Shown here one piece after another: positions 1-7,389 of a stretch of 22,026 nucleotides of DNA. This stretch comes from Alphaproteobacteria bacterium (GTDB lineage Bacteria; Pseudomonadota; Alphaproteobacteria; RS24): positions 1 through 22,026 of the forward strand of contig JAQWIP010000073.1 in the NCBI GenBank assembly GCA_029248825.1. Reading direction: 5' to 3'. Below the pieces are notes generated by a model. That model saw only the letters and a list, made by a program, of their open reading frames with translations, had not been told where the DNA came from and searched no databases. Made by a program: the position numbers and the translations under genes. Numbering within the stretch: position 1 is the stretch's first letter; each line of letters begins with the position of its first letter.

Positions 1-630
1 GGCTTCCGCTTGGCGACCTATGCCATGTGGTGGATCCGCGCCTCGATACAAGAATATGTTTTGCGCAGCTGGTCGTTGGTGAAAATCGGCACAACGGCCG
101 CGCAGAAAAAACTATTCTTCAATTTGCGCCGCCTCAAAGGCGAAATCAACGCCATCGATGGCGGCTCCTTGAACCCTGACCAAGTCTCTGACATTGCCGA
201 ACGGCTGGGCGTTCGCGAAGATGAGGTGTCCTCTATGGAAGGCCGCTTGAGCGGCGACCAATCGCTGAACGCGCCCTTGCGGGGCGGCGATATGGGCGAT
301 GAGGGCGGCGGCGAATGGCAAGATTGGCTGGAAGACGAAAGCCCCACCCCCGAAGCGCAAGTGGTGCAAGACGATGAAACCAACTCGCGGCGCGCCATTT
401 TAATGCAAGCCATGTCGGGCTTGAACGAGCGCGAACGCGAAATTCTCATGGCGCGGCGTCTCACCGACCCGCCCGAAACCCTCGAGGTCTTGAGCCAACG
501 CCATGACGTCAGCCGCGAGCGCATTCGCCAAATCGAGGCGCGCGCGTTTGAAAAATTAAAAGCGGCCATGTCGTATGCCGTGGCCGCAGAAGACGGTGTC
601 ACCATTGAAGGCGAAACCGCCAAGCCTTAG
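1..630 (+). CDS. rpoH: RNA polymerase heat-shock sigma factor sigma-32 (3' part)
   Basis: This is the C-terminal 209 residues of RpoH, which directs RNA polymerase to heat-shock promoters. The reading frame is open from base 1, so the gene starts outside the window; a full alphaproteobacterial RpoH is about 290-300 residues. The visible part opens in region 2 with the motif YAMWWIRASIQEYVLRSW (-10 recognition), followed by QKKLFFNLRRLK, the 'RpoH box' that separates RpoH from RpoD. Near the C-terminus, LNEREREILMARRL and SRERIRQIEARAFEKL form the region 4 helix-turn-helix that binds the -35 element. The gene converges on purA with only 11 bp between the stop codons and no visible terminator. 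The family assignment is secure; which rpoH paralogue it is cannot be told. Confidence 0.96.
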   Translation, partial: GFRLATYAMWWIRASIQEYVLRSWSLVKIGTTAAQKKLFFNLRRLKGEINAIDGGSLNPDQVSDIAERLGVREDEVSSMEGRLSGDQSLNAPLRGGDMGDEGGGEWQDWLEDESPTPEAQVVQDDETNSRRAILMQAMSGLNEREREILMARRLTDPPETLEVLSQRHDVSRERIRQIEARAFEKLKAAMSYAVAAEDGVTIEGETAKP

Positions 631-641
631 GGCGTGGCAGA

Positions 642-1934
642 TCAATCCTCGAACGGATCCTTCACCAAAATCGTGTCATCGCGCTCGGGGCTGGTCGAGA
701 GAAGCGTCACCGGCGCGCCGATAAGCTCTTCGATATAGCGCACATAACGCACAGCCTCGGCCGGCAAATCTGCCCATGAGCGCGCGCCATAACTGGTTTC
801 GCTCCAGCCCTGCATGGTTTCATAGGTCGGCTCAATGCGTGCCTGTTCGGCGGCATTGGTCGGCAGATAATCAATCTCTTTGCCGTCTAATTTATAGCCC
901 GTGCAGATTTTAATTTCGTCAAACCCATCCAACACATCCAGCTTGGTCAGCGCGATGCCATGGATGCCGGCGGTGCGAACCACTTGGCGCACCAGAACCG
1001 CATCAAACCAACCGCAACGCCGCTTGCGCCCGGTAACCGTGCCAAATTCATGGCCGCGTTCGCCCAGCTTTTGGCCGTCTGCATTGTCTTGCTCGGTCGG
1101 GAACGGCCCCTCGCCCACGCGCGTGGTATAGGCTTTGGTGATGCCCAAAACATGGTTGAGCGCCGAAGGCCCCACGCCCGACCCAATCGCGGCTTGACCC
1201 GCAATCGTGTTGGAGGAAGTCACATACGGATACGTGCCATGGTCGACATCCAGCAAAATACCTTGCGCGCCTTCAAACAAAATCCGCTTGCGCTCGCGCC
1301 GTGCCTCATCCAGCAAGTGCCATACAGGCGCCGCATAAGGCGTGATGTGCGGCGCGACTTCGACCAATTTGGCTTTCAATTCGCCGGCATCAAATTCTGG
1401 CAGGTTCAGCCCACGGCGCAGCATATTGTGATGCACCAAAAGGTGTTCAATCTTCCCATCCAGCGTATCGGGGTCAGCCAAATCGGCGATACGCAGGGCG
1501 CGGCGTCCCACTTTGTCTTCGTAAGCTGGGCCAATGCCGCGTTTGGTCGTGCCAATTTTTACGCCGCCATTGGCGTTTTCGCGCACCGCATCTAATTCCT
1601 GATGCAAGGGCAAAATCAGCGTGGCGTTTTCGGCAATCTTCAAATTATCCGGCTCAATGGTCACGCCTTGGTCGCGCAAAGTTTTAATTTCATGCAACAG
1701 CGCCCATGGGTCGACGACGACCCCATTGCCGATGACCGACAATTTGCCTTCGCGCACAATGCCCGAGGGCAGCAGGGAAAGTTTGTAAACCTCGCCATTG
1801 ATAACCAGCGTATGGCCCGCGTTATGGCCGCCTTGAAAGCGCGCCACGACATCGGCTCGCACCGAAAGCCAGTCTACAATCTTGCCTTTACCTTCGTCGC
1901 CCCATTGAGAGCCGACAACCACTACATTGGCCAT
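642..1934 (-). CDS. purA: Adenylosuccinate synthetase
   Basis: PurA joins IMP and aspartate using GTP to give adenylosuccinate, the first committed step to AMP, in the cytosol. The protein has 430 residues, the usual length. The N-terminal motif GSQWGDEGKGKIVD holds the catalytic Asp13 and the phosphate-binding loop, and His41 lies in NAGHTLVI. Further signatures are GPAYEDKVGRRALR, FEGAQGILLDVDHGTYP, TRVGEGPFPTE and LTKLDVLDGFDEIKIC (guanine-binding region). The ATG is preceded by a GAGGAAA ribosome binding site. It lies 42 bp downstream of serA on the same strand, so it may be the last gene of a serC-serA-purA unit. No feature looks abnormal. Confidence 0.98.
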   Translation of the reverse strand: MANVVVVGSQWGDEGKGKIVDWLSVRADVVARFQGGHNAGHTLVINGEVYKLSLLPSGIVREGKLSVIGNGVVVDPWALLHEIKTLRDQGVTIEPDNLKIAENATLILPLHQELDAVRENANGGVKIGTTKRGIGPAYEDKVGRRALRIADLADPDTLDGKIEHLLVHHNMLRRGLNLPEFDAGELKAKLVEVAPHITPYAAPVWHLLDEARRERKRILFEGAQGILLDVDHGTYPYVTSSNTIAGQAAIGSGVGPSALNHVLGITKAYTTRVGEGPFPTEQDNADGQKLGERGHEFGTVTGRKRRCGWFDAVLVRQVVRTAGIHGIALTKLDVLDGFDEIKICTGYKLDGKEIDYLPTNAAEQARIEPTYETMQGWSETSYGARSWADLPAEAVRYVRYIEELIGAPVTLLSTSPERDDTILVKDPFED

Positions 1935-1976
1935 GAGTTTTCCTCTCGCCCCTAATGGGCCTGATATTTCGCAGCC

Positions 1977-3554
1977 TTAGAAGCTGAGCTGTTGAATTTG
2001 AACCACTTGCTCCAAAGTCTCTAGTTCTTTTAGCACTTCTGGGCTGGCTTGATTATCGATATTGACCAGCGAGATAGCATCGCCACCTGGCTTTTCACGG
2101 CCCAATTGGAAGCTGGCAATATTAATGCCATGTTTGCCCAAAGCACTTCCCAAAGCGCCGATGAAACCTGGCTCATCGGTATTGGTGACGTAAAGCACAT
2201 TCGGCGCCAGCTCGGCGTGAATGTTAATGCCCTTCACCTGAATGACGCGCGGCTTGCCATCCGAGAACACGGTGCCAGCCACCGAGCGCTGCTGGCGTTC
2301 GGTTTTCAAGGTCAGGCGAATGTAACTATCAAACGCGCCTTTGCTGTCTTGTTTCGATTCCGACACGGTAATGCCGCGCTCCTTGGCGATGGCGGGAGCC
2401 GAGACCATGTTCACATCGGCCAAGAGCGGGCGCAACAGGCCGGCCATAATGGCCGAGGTCAGCGGTGCCACATTGAGGCCGGCGACATCGCCGACATATT
2501 CAATTTCTGCGCCTTCAATGCCGCTCTCGGTCAATTGACCCGCGAACAGGCCGAGCTGTTCGGCCAAGGCCACGAAGGGGCGCAAACGCGGCGCATCTTC
2601 GGCCGAAATGGACGGCACGTTGATGGCGTTATTGACCGCGCCAGTCATCAGAAAATCAGCCATTTGTTCGGCCACTTGCAGCGCCACGTTTTCTTGCGCT
2701 TCGGCGGTCGAGGCGCCCAAATGCGGGGTGCAGACAACGTTTTCCATGTTGAACAATGGGTTGGCTTTGGCTGGTTCTTCTTCGAACACGTCGAGCGCCG
2801 CGCCTGCGACTTGGCCGCTTTCGAGCGCCGCTTTGAGAGCCGCCTCATCGATGAGACCGCCACGGGCGCAATTGATAATCCGCACCCCTTTTTTACATTT
2901 GGCCAAAGCGTCGGCGTTTAAAATATTGCGGGTTTTATCGGTCAGCGGCGTGTGCAAAGTGATGAAATCGGCGCGCGCCAGTAGCTCGTTCAACTCGGCT
3001 TTTTCGACGCCCATTTCCAACGCGCGGTCTGGCGTGAGGAACGGGTCAAAAGCGACCACTTTCATTTTCAAGCCCAAAGCCCGACTGGCGGCGATGGAAC
3101 CAATGTTGCCACAGCCGATGATGCCCAAAGTTTTGCCCGTCAGCTCGACGCCCATGAAGCGCGACTTTTCCCATTTGCCCGCATGCGTGGAGGCATTGGC
3201 TTCAGGAATTTGGCGCGCCAAGGCGAACATCATTGCGATGGCGTGTTCTGCGGTGGTGATGGAATTGCCGAACGGCGTGTTCATCACCACGATGCCATTG
3301 GCGGTGGCGGTGGGCAGGTCGATGTTATCGACGCCAATGCCAGCGCGACCAATGACTTTCATATTGGTGGCGGCTTCTAGCACGGGCGGGGTGGCTTTGG
3401 TGGAGGAGCGCACGGCGAGGCCGTCATATTGGTCGATGATTTTCATCAACTCATCGCGTTCCAACCCCGTAATCACGTCGACTTCGACGCCACGGTCTTT
3501 AAAAATCTGCTCGGCGGCAGGGCTCATTTTATCGGCAATTAGTACTTTAGGCAT
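1977..3554 (-). CDS. serA: D-3-phosphoglycerate dehydrogenase
   Basis: SerA oxidises 3-phosphoglycerate to 3-phosphohydroxypyruvate with NAD+, the first step of serine synthesis. At 525 residues it is the long form: a split substrate domain, a Rossmann domain with GIIGCGNIG (residues 144-152), a regulatory insert at about 320-440 and a C-terminal ACT domain at about 453-525. The catalytic residues are visible as Arg231 (NCARGG), Glu260 (ALDVFEEEP) and His278 (TPHLGAST). The N-terminal signature RAGIGVDNIDL starts at residue 70. The ACT domain suggests possible serine feedback, as in other long forms. Its ATG overlaps the serC stop by 8 bp, which indicates translational coupling. Confidence 0.98.
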   Translation of the reverse strand: MPKVLIADKMSPAAEQIFKDRGVEVDVITGLERDELMKIIDQYDGLAVRSSTKATPPVLEAATNMKVIGRAGIGVDNIDLPTATANGIVVMNTPFGNSITTAEHAIAMMFALARQIPEANASTHAGKWEKSRFMGVELTGKTLGIIGCGNIGSIAASRALGLKMKVVAFDPFLTPDRALEMGVEKAELNELLARADFITLHTPLTDKTRNILNADALAKCKKGVRIINCARGGLIDEAALKAALESGQVAGAALDVFEEEPAKANPLFNMENVVCTPHLGASTAEAQENVALQVAEQMADFLMTGAVNNAINVPSISAEDAPRLRPFVALAEQLGLFAGQLTESGIEGAEIEYVGDVAGLNVAPLTSAIMAGLLRPLLADVNMVSAPAIAKERGITVSESKQDSKGAFDSYIRLTLKTERQQRSVAGTVFSDGKPRVIQVKGINIHAELAPNVLYVTNTDEPGFIGALGSALGKHGINIASFQLGREKPGGDAISLVNIDNQASPEVLKELETLEQVVQIQQLSF

Positions 3555-4719
3555 TTTGTGCCTCCATTTTGGCTGTTTCGAAGGCCCAATCGAGCCACGG
3601 AGTTAGGTTTGCGAGGTCGGATGCTTCCACCGTCGCGCCGGCCCAAATGCGCAAGCCCGCAGGGGCATCGCGATAGGCGCCGATGTCATAGGCCACGGCT
3701 TCTGCATCCAGAAGGCTGGCGATTTTTTTGGCCAAAGCGCTTTGTACCTCGGGCGCCATGGCGAGCACTTCGGCATCGACGATTTGCAAGCAGACCGAGG
3801 TGGTCGACTGATTGGCTTCGTCTTGGCACAGGTTGGCCACCCAATCGGTTTTGGCCACCCAGTCGTTCAGGGCTTGGTTATTGTCGGCCACGCGAGCCAG
3901 AAGGCCAGACAGACCGCCGAGGCTTTCGGCCCATTTCAGGGTGTCGAGATAATCTTCCACGGCCAACATAGACGGCGTGTTGATGGTCTCGCCTTTGAAG
4001 ATGCCCTCAATGAGCTTGCCGCTTTTGGTGAGGCGGAACACTTTTGGCAGCGGCCAAGCGGGCGTATAGCTTTCGAGGCGCGCCACGGCGCGCGGGCTTA
4101 AAATCAGCATGCCGTGGGCGGCTTCTCCGCCCAGCACTTTTTGCCAGCTATAGGTGGTGACATCGAGTTTGTCCCAAGGCAGCTGCATCGCGAAGGCGGC
4201 GGAGGTGGCATCGCACAGCGTCAGGCCTTCGCGGGTATCGCTAATCCAGTCGCCATTTGGCACCCGAACGCCCGCCGTTGTGCCGTTCCACGTGAAGGCG
4301 ACATCGCGGAAGAAATCGACGGTGCTTAAATCTGGCAGATGGCCATAGTCGGCTTCCATGACGCGCACATCGTCGAGTTTTAATTGTTTCACCACATCGG
4401 TGACCCAGCCGGAGCCGAAGCTTTCCCATGCCAGAATATCGAGGCCGCGTTGGCCGAGCATCGACCACATGGCCATTTCATAGGCGCCGGTGTCGGAAGC
4501 GGGGACGATGCCGATGTGATAATCAGCTGGCACGCCCAAAACGGCTCGCGTGCGGTCGATGGCTTCGGCCAGTTTCGCCTTGCCCGGTTTCGAGCGATGC
4601 GAACGGCCAAGCACGGCGTCATCTAAAGCTTGTAAGGAAAACCCTGGGCGTTTTGCACATGGCCCAGAAGAAAAATTGGGGTTTGCCGGACGCAGGTCCG
4701 GTTTGGTCAAAGTTGTCAT
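3547..4719 (-). CDS. serC: Phosphoserine aminotransferase, alphaproteobacterial type
   Basis: SerC transfers the amino group of glutamate to 3-phosphohydroxypyruvate to make phosphoserine, with PLP as cofactor. The protein has 390 residues, the length of the alphaproteobacterial type, which is longer than the E. coli enzyme of about 360. N-terminal NFSSGPCAKRPGF is the family signature. GIVPASDTGAYEMAMW and ESFGSGW shape the cofactor pocket, and Lys194 in TYSWQKVLGGEAAHG is the probable PLP Schiff-base lysine. It overlaps serA by 8 bp, so the two consecutive enzymes of the pathway are co-translated. Upstream are a promoter (-35/-10 at 4774-4802) and a two-hairpin leader (4720-4767). Confidence 0.97.
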   Translation of the reverse strand: MTTLTKPDLRPANPNFSSGPCAKRPGFSLQALDDAVLGRSHRSKPGKAKLAEAIDRTRAVLGVPADYHIGIVPASDTGAYEMAMWSMLGQRGLDILAWESFGSGWVTDVVKQLKLDDVRVMEADYGHLPDLSTVDFFRDVAFTWNGTTAGVRVPNGDWISDTREGLTLCDATSAAFAMQLPWDKLDVTTYSWQKVLGGEAAHGMLILSPRAVARLESYTPAWPLPKVFRLTKSGKLIEGIFKGETINTPSMLAVEDYLDTLKWAESLGGLSGLLARVADNNQALNDWVAKTDWVANLCQDEANQSTTSVCLQIVDAEVLAMAPEVQSALAKKIASLLDAEAVAYDIGAYRDAPAGLRIWAGATVEASDLANLTPWLDWAFETAKMEAQNA

Positions 4720-4767
4720 ATCGCAACCCTTTCAGATCGTTGCCTCTCGTTGGGGAGAGGTGTCCCA
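4720..4767 (-). promoter_or_regulatory. serC leader RNA, two adjacent hairpins including the ribosome binding site (serC-motif candidate)
   Basis: Read on the minus strand, the short leader holds a perfect 6-bp hairpin, CCUCUC-CCCAAC-GAGAGG (4743-4760). Directly after it lies a second inverted repeat, GCAAC...GUUGC (4723-4743). The purine-rich GAAAGGG in the loop and 3' side of the second hairpin is the serC ribosome binding site, 7 nt from the ATG. A conserved 'serC motif' has been described upstream of serC-serA in Alphaproteobacteria; the position and layout fit, but I could not compare it with the covariance model. No ligand is implied. Folding could limit initiation of serC. Confidence 0.5.
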
Positions 4768-4773
4768 CTTATC

Positions 4774-4802
4774 GATATAGGGGGGATGGTGAGAGTCGTC
4801 AA
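4774..4802 (-). promoter_or_regulatory. Predicted sigma70-type promoter of serC-serA(-purA)
   Basis: On the minus strand TTGACG (4797-4802) is separated by exactly 17 nt from TATATC (4774-4779). The -35 matches the consensus at 5 of 6 bases and the -10 at 4 of 6. A start near 4767 would give a leader of about 48 nt made almost entirely of the two serC hairpins. The spacer contains a run of six C. Confidence 0.55.
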
Positions 4803-4871
4803 GTTAGCGGCTTGCCGGCAGACCGGAACCGGTTTTAACTCTCTGTTAACAAGAATAAAAAGGGCGAAGCC

Positions 4872-5097
4872 ATGAAAACTCATATGAAACCTGCATGAAA
4901 CTTCTGCGAGTGAGAAAGACGCAAATGATGCGAATGCAAAAATCAAAGCTGGTTCCATTTTGGGCATCAACAAAGTGTATTATGCTTTTGGCTCACCAAT
5001 GGACGAATTAATCGATACGCTCACTGGCTTTAACTACAAGATACCTGGAAAAATCGATGTGATGAAGGCTAAGCGCATTGTTGGTGAAGTTGAATAA
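4872..5097 (+). pseudogene. Unrecognised AT-rich small ORF, apparently frameshifted, in the thiD-serC gap
   Basis: I do not recognise this sequence. An ATG at 4872, 7 nt after an AGGG, opens MKTHMKPA and then meets TGA at 4896-4898. The +1 frame is open from 4888 to a TAA at 5097 and continues as ETSASEKDANDANAKIKAG and GINKVYYAFGSPMDELIDTL, ending in KAKRIVGEVE. Removing one base near 4896 would give a single protein of about 74 residues. The start region contains three near copies of ATGAAA(A/C)CT at 4872, 4884 and 4895, a plausible source of slippage. By my count GC for 4861-5100 is 97/240 (40%), against about 58% in a stretch of serC. It lies on the strand opposite to its neighbours. It may be a decayed fragment of an acquired gene, a sequencing error in a real small gene, or a chance open frame. 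Confidence 0.35.
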
Positions 5098-5100
5098 ATT

Positions 5101-5126
5101 GGAAGATTTTTATTTTAAAAATATCC
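5101..5126. other. AT-rich imperfect palindrome between the small ORF and thiD
   Basis: ATTTTTA (5106-5112) and TAAAAAT (5116-5122) form a 7-bp inverted repeat with a 3-nt loop, flanked by GGA and TCC. It lies 14-40 bp downstream of the thiD stop (minus strand) and just after the small ORF (plus strand). The stem has no G-C pairs, so a role as terminator is doubtful. I see no better thiD terminator. Confidence 0.2.
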
Positions 5127-5139
5127 GTTTGTGAAAACC

Positions 5140-5994
5140 CTAAACCCCATGCCAAACCGGCCCATGGCCTTGGCCGATGTCTGGCGCGGCTTTTATGGCT
5201 CGGTGGACGTAAGCAACCGCCGTCTCGGTGGCGTGCAGCAGCGTGGCGTCTGGTGGATGGCCTTTGCTGTCCACCTCCCCATCCGCTCGCCCCATCGCAT
5301 TGGCCAATTGACCCGACAACGCACTCGCCAAAGTGCAGCCCGTGCCATGCGTGTTTGTCGTCTCTAGGCGGGCTTGCTCGAACACATGCATGCCCGACTG
5401 CAAAGCCAATAAATCACTTACCGAGTTGCCCGAGGCACTGGCATGGCCGCCCTTGATGAGCGCGGCATGCGCGCCGCCCTCCATTAATTTGTCGGCGGCG
5501 CGTTTCATGTCGTCCAAAGTGTCAGTGTCGCGCCCTACCAGCAGGCTGGCTTCGGGCAAATTTGGCGTCACGATGAGCGCATGGCGCACCAGCAGAGAGG
5601 CCAACGCCGCAATCGCGTCTTCGGCCAAAAGCGGGTCGCCCGAGGTAGCCACCATCACGGGGTCGACAATCATCGCCAAATCGGGCTTCAACCGATCGCG
5701 CGCCTCGGCCACCGCCTCGATGGTGGCGCGCGTGGCCAACATGCCGGTTTTTAAAATATCGGCACCTATGTCTGCCAAAATAGAGGTCATTTGGCTGACC
5801 ACAAAAGCCGGCGGCACGTCGAATATATCTTGCACGCCTTGGGTGTTTTGCGCCGTCAATGCCGAAACCGCCGTGGTGGCATAAGCGCCTTGCGCCATAA
5901 TCGCCTTTATATCAGCCTGAATGCCAGCCCCGCCGCCGCTGTCAGACCCCGCCACGACCATAACTTTACCCGGCACAAATTTAGCTTCGCTCAC
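5140..5994 (-). CDS. thiD: Hydroxymethylpyrimidine (phosphate) kinase
   Basis: ThiD phosphorylates HMP and HMP-phosphate to HMP-pyrophosphate for thiamine synthesis and belongs to the ribokinase fold. In its 284 residues, VAGSDSGGGAGIQADIKA (from residue 14) is the substrate-binding N-terminus, DPVM lies at 111-114, and TNTHGTGCTLASAL holds the anion hole and catalytic Cys220. The protein ends in the family-typical GHGPV. A hydrophilic stretch, ADGEVDSKGHPPDATLLH, sits between the last helices and looks like an insertion of roughly 15 residues compared with the members I remember. The start is GTG, overlapping the glmM stop as GTGA, so translation is probably coupled; an internal ATG at codon 12 is an alternative. 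Confidence 0.95.
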   Translation of the reverse strand: MSEAKFVPGKVMVVAGSDSGGGAGIQADIKAIMAQGAYATTAVSALTAQNTQGVQDIFDVPPAFVVSQMTSILADIGADILKTGMLATRATIEAVAEARDRLKPDLAMIVDPVMVATSGDPLLAEDAIAALASLLVRHALIVTPNLPEASLLVGRDTDTLDDMKRAADKLMEGGAHAALIKGGHASASGNSVSDLLALQSGMHVFEQARLETTNTHGTGCTLASALSGQLANAMGRADGEVDSKGHPPDATLLHATETAVAYVHRAIKAAPDIGQGHGPVWHGV

Positions 5995-7334
5995 GCAGCA
6001 ACCGTTTGAATGGTGTCGACAATCTCAGACACAAGCTGCTGCACCAAGGCCGCGTCATCGCCCTCGGCCATCACGCGGATAAGCGGCTCGGTGCCGCTTT
6101 TGCGAATAAGCAGACGCCCCTGATTGCCAAGCTTCACTTCGCAAGCCGCAATAATGGCTTTCACATCGTCATGCTCTAGCGGCGCGCCAGAGCTGAAACG
6201 CACATTCTCTAGAATTTGCGGCACCGGCGTGAACACGCGGCATAAATCAGACACCGGCTTGTCGGTTTTCTTCATCACCGCCAAAACCTGCAAGGCCGCG
6301 ATGAGGCCATCGCCCGTGGTTGAGAAATCAGACATCACCATATGGCCCGATTGCTCGCCGCCAAGGTTAAACCCATGTTGGCGCATATGCTCCACCACAT
6401 AGCGGTCGCCCACTTGCGTGCGCGCCATCGATAGGCCGTTGTCTTGCAAATGCCGCTCAAGGCCGAGGTTCGACATCACCGTGGTGACAATGCCCGGGGC
6501 GGAGAGTAAATCGCGGCTCTGCCAATCGCGCGCCACCAGACCCATAATTTGGTCGCCATCGATAACCGTGCCGTTCTCGTCGACAATAATCAGGCGGTCG
6601 GCATCGCCATCTAGCGCAATGCCAATGTCGGCGCGGGTTTCGCGCACGCGCTCGGCCAAAACAGCCGTATCGGTCGAGCCGCAGCCTTTGTTAATGTTCA
6701 CCCCATCGGGCGAGACGCCCATGGAAATCACGTCCGCGCCCAGCTCCCAAAGCGCCGTCGGTGCCACTTTATAGGCCGCCCCATTGGCGCAATCGATTAC
6801 CAATTTAATGCCTTCCAGCGTCAAATGTTTCGGGAAGGTGCGCTTGGCAAACTCAATGTAACGCGCTTGGCTGTCGTCAATCCGCTTGGCCCGACCCAGC
6901 TCGGCAGACGGCACCAGGTCATCGGCGGGCGCATCCATCAATTGCTCGATTTTCTGCTCAATCGCATCCGATAATTTAAACCCATCGGGGCCGAATAATT
7001 TAATGCCATTGTCCTCAAACGCATTATGCGAGGCGGAAATCATCACGCCCAAATCGGCGCGCAAGGAGCGCGCTAAAAAGGCCACGGCTGGCGTCGGGAT
7101 GGGCCCAAACAAAAACACATCCATGCCCATAGACGTAAACCCCGCCACCAAGGCAGGCTCAATCATATAGCCCGAAAGACGCGTGTCTTTGCCAATCACC
7201 ACACGATGGCGATGCTCGCCACGGCGGAAATACTGCCCCGCCGCCATGCCCAAACGCAAAGCCGTTTCGGCGTTCATCTTTTCGCCATTCACGCGACCGC
7301 GAATGCCATCCGTTCCAAAATATTTTCTAGTCAT
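5991..7334 (-). CDS. glmM: Phosphoglucosamine mutase
   Basis: GlmM converts glucosamine-6-phosphate to glucosamine-1-phosphate on the way to UDP-GlcNAc, the precursor of peptidoglycan and LPS. The 447 residues match the family length. RKYFGTDGIRGRVN opens the protein; ISASHNAFEDNG carries the phosphorylated active-site Ser102; DGDADR is the magnesium loop; GGEQSGH is the sugar-binding loop; RKSGTEPLIRVMAEG is the C-terminal phosphate-binding motif. It lies 55 bp downstream of folP and overlaps thiD by 4 bp. The folP-glmM adjacency is also the arrangement left behind beside mobile sul2 genes (see findings). Confidence 0.98.
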   Translation of the reverse strand: MTRKYFGTDGIRGRVNGEKMNAETALRLGMAAGQYFRRGEHRHRVVIGKDTRLSGYMIEPALVAGFTSMGMDVFLFGPIPTPAVAFLARSLRADLGVMISASHNAFEDNGIKLFGPDGFKLSDAIEQKIEQLMDAPADDLVPSAELGRAKRIDDSQARYIEFAKRTFPKHLTLEGIKLVIDCANGAAYKVAPTALWELGADVISMGVSPDGVNINKGCGSTDTAVLAERVRETRADIGIALDGDADRLIIVDENGTVIDGDQIMGLVARDWQSRDLLSAPGIVTTVMSNLGLERHLQDNGLSMARTQVGDRYVVEHMRQHGFNLGGEQSGHMVMSDFSTTGDGLIAALQVLAVMKKTDKPVSDLCRVFTPVPQILENVRFSSGAPLEHDDVKAIIAACEVKLGNQGRLLIRKSGTEPLIRVMAEGDDAALVQQLVSEIVDTIQTVAA

Positions 7335-7389
7335 GTCTTTTTATCGCCAATTTTGCAGGCGCACCCAAATCACATGCTGTTGCAATATA

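Noticed and set aside
960..1955. Plus-strand ORFs opposite purA
   Set aside because: Same reason: fully antisense to a conserved gene, with low-complexity composition.
2049..3606. Plus-strand ORFs of 290 and 332 codons opposite serA
   Set aside because: They overlap each other and serA in full, have no recognisable motif and no ribosome binding site, so they are shadows of serA codon bias.
4716..4973. Minus-strand 85-codon ORF upstream of serC
   Set aside because: It runs through the serC promoter and leader, has no ribosome binding site, and its peptide does not look like a conserved protein; the promoter and hairpins explain the region better.
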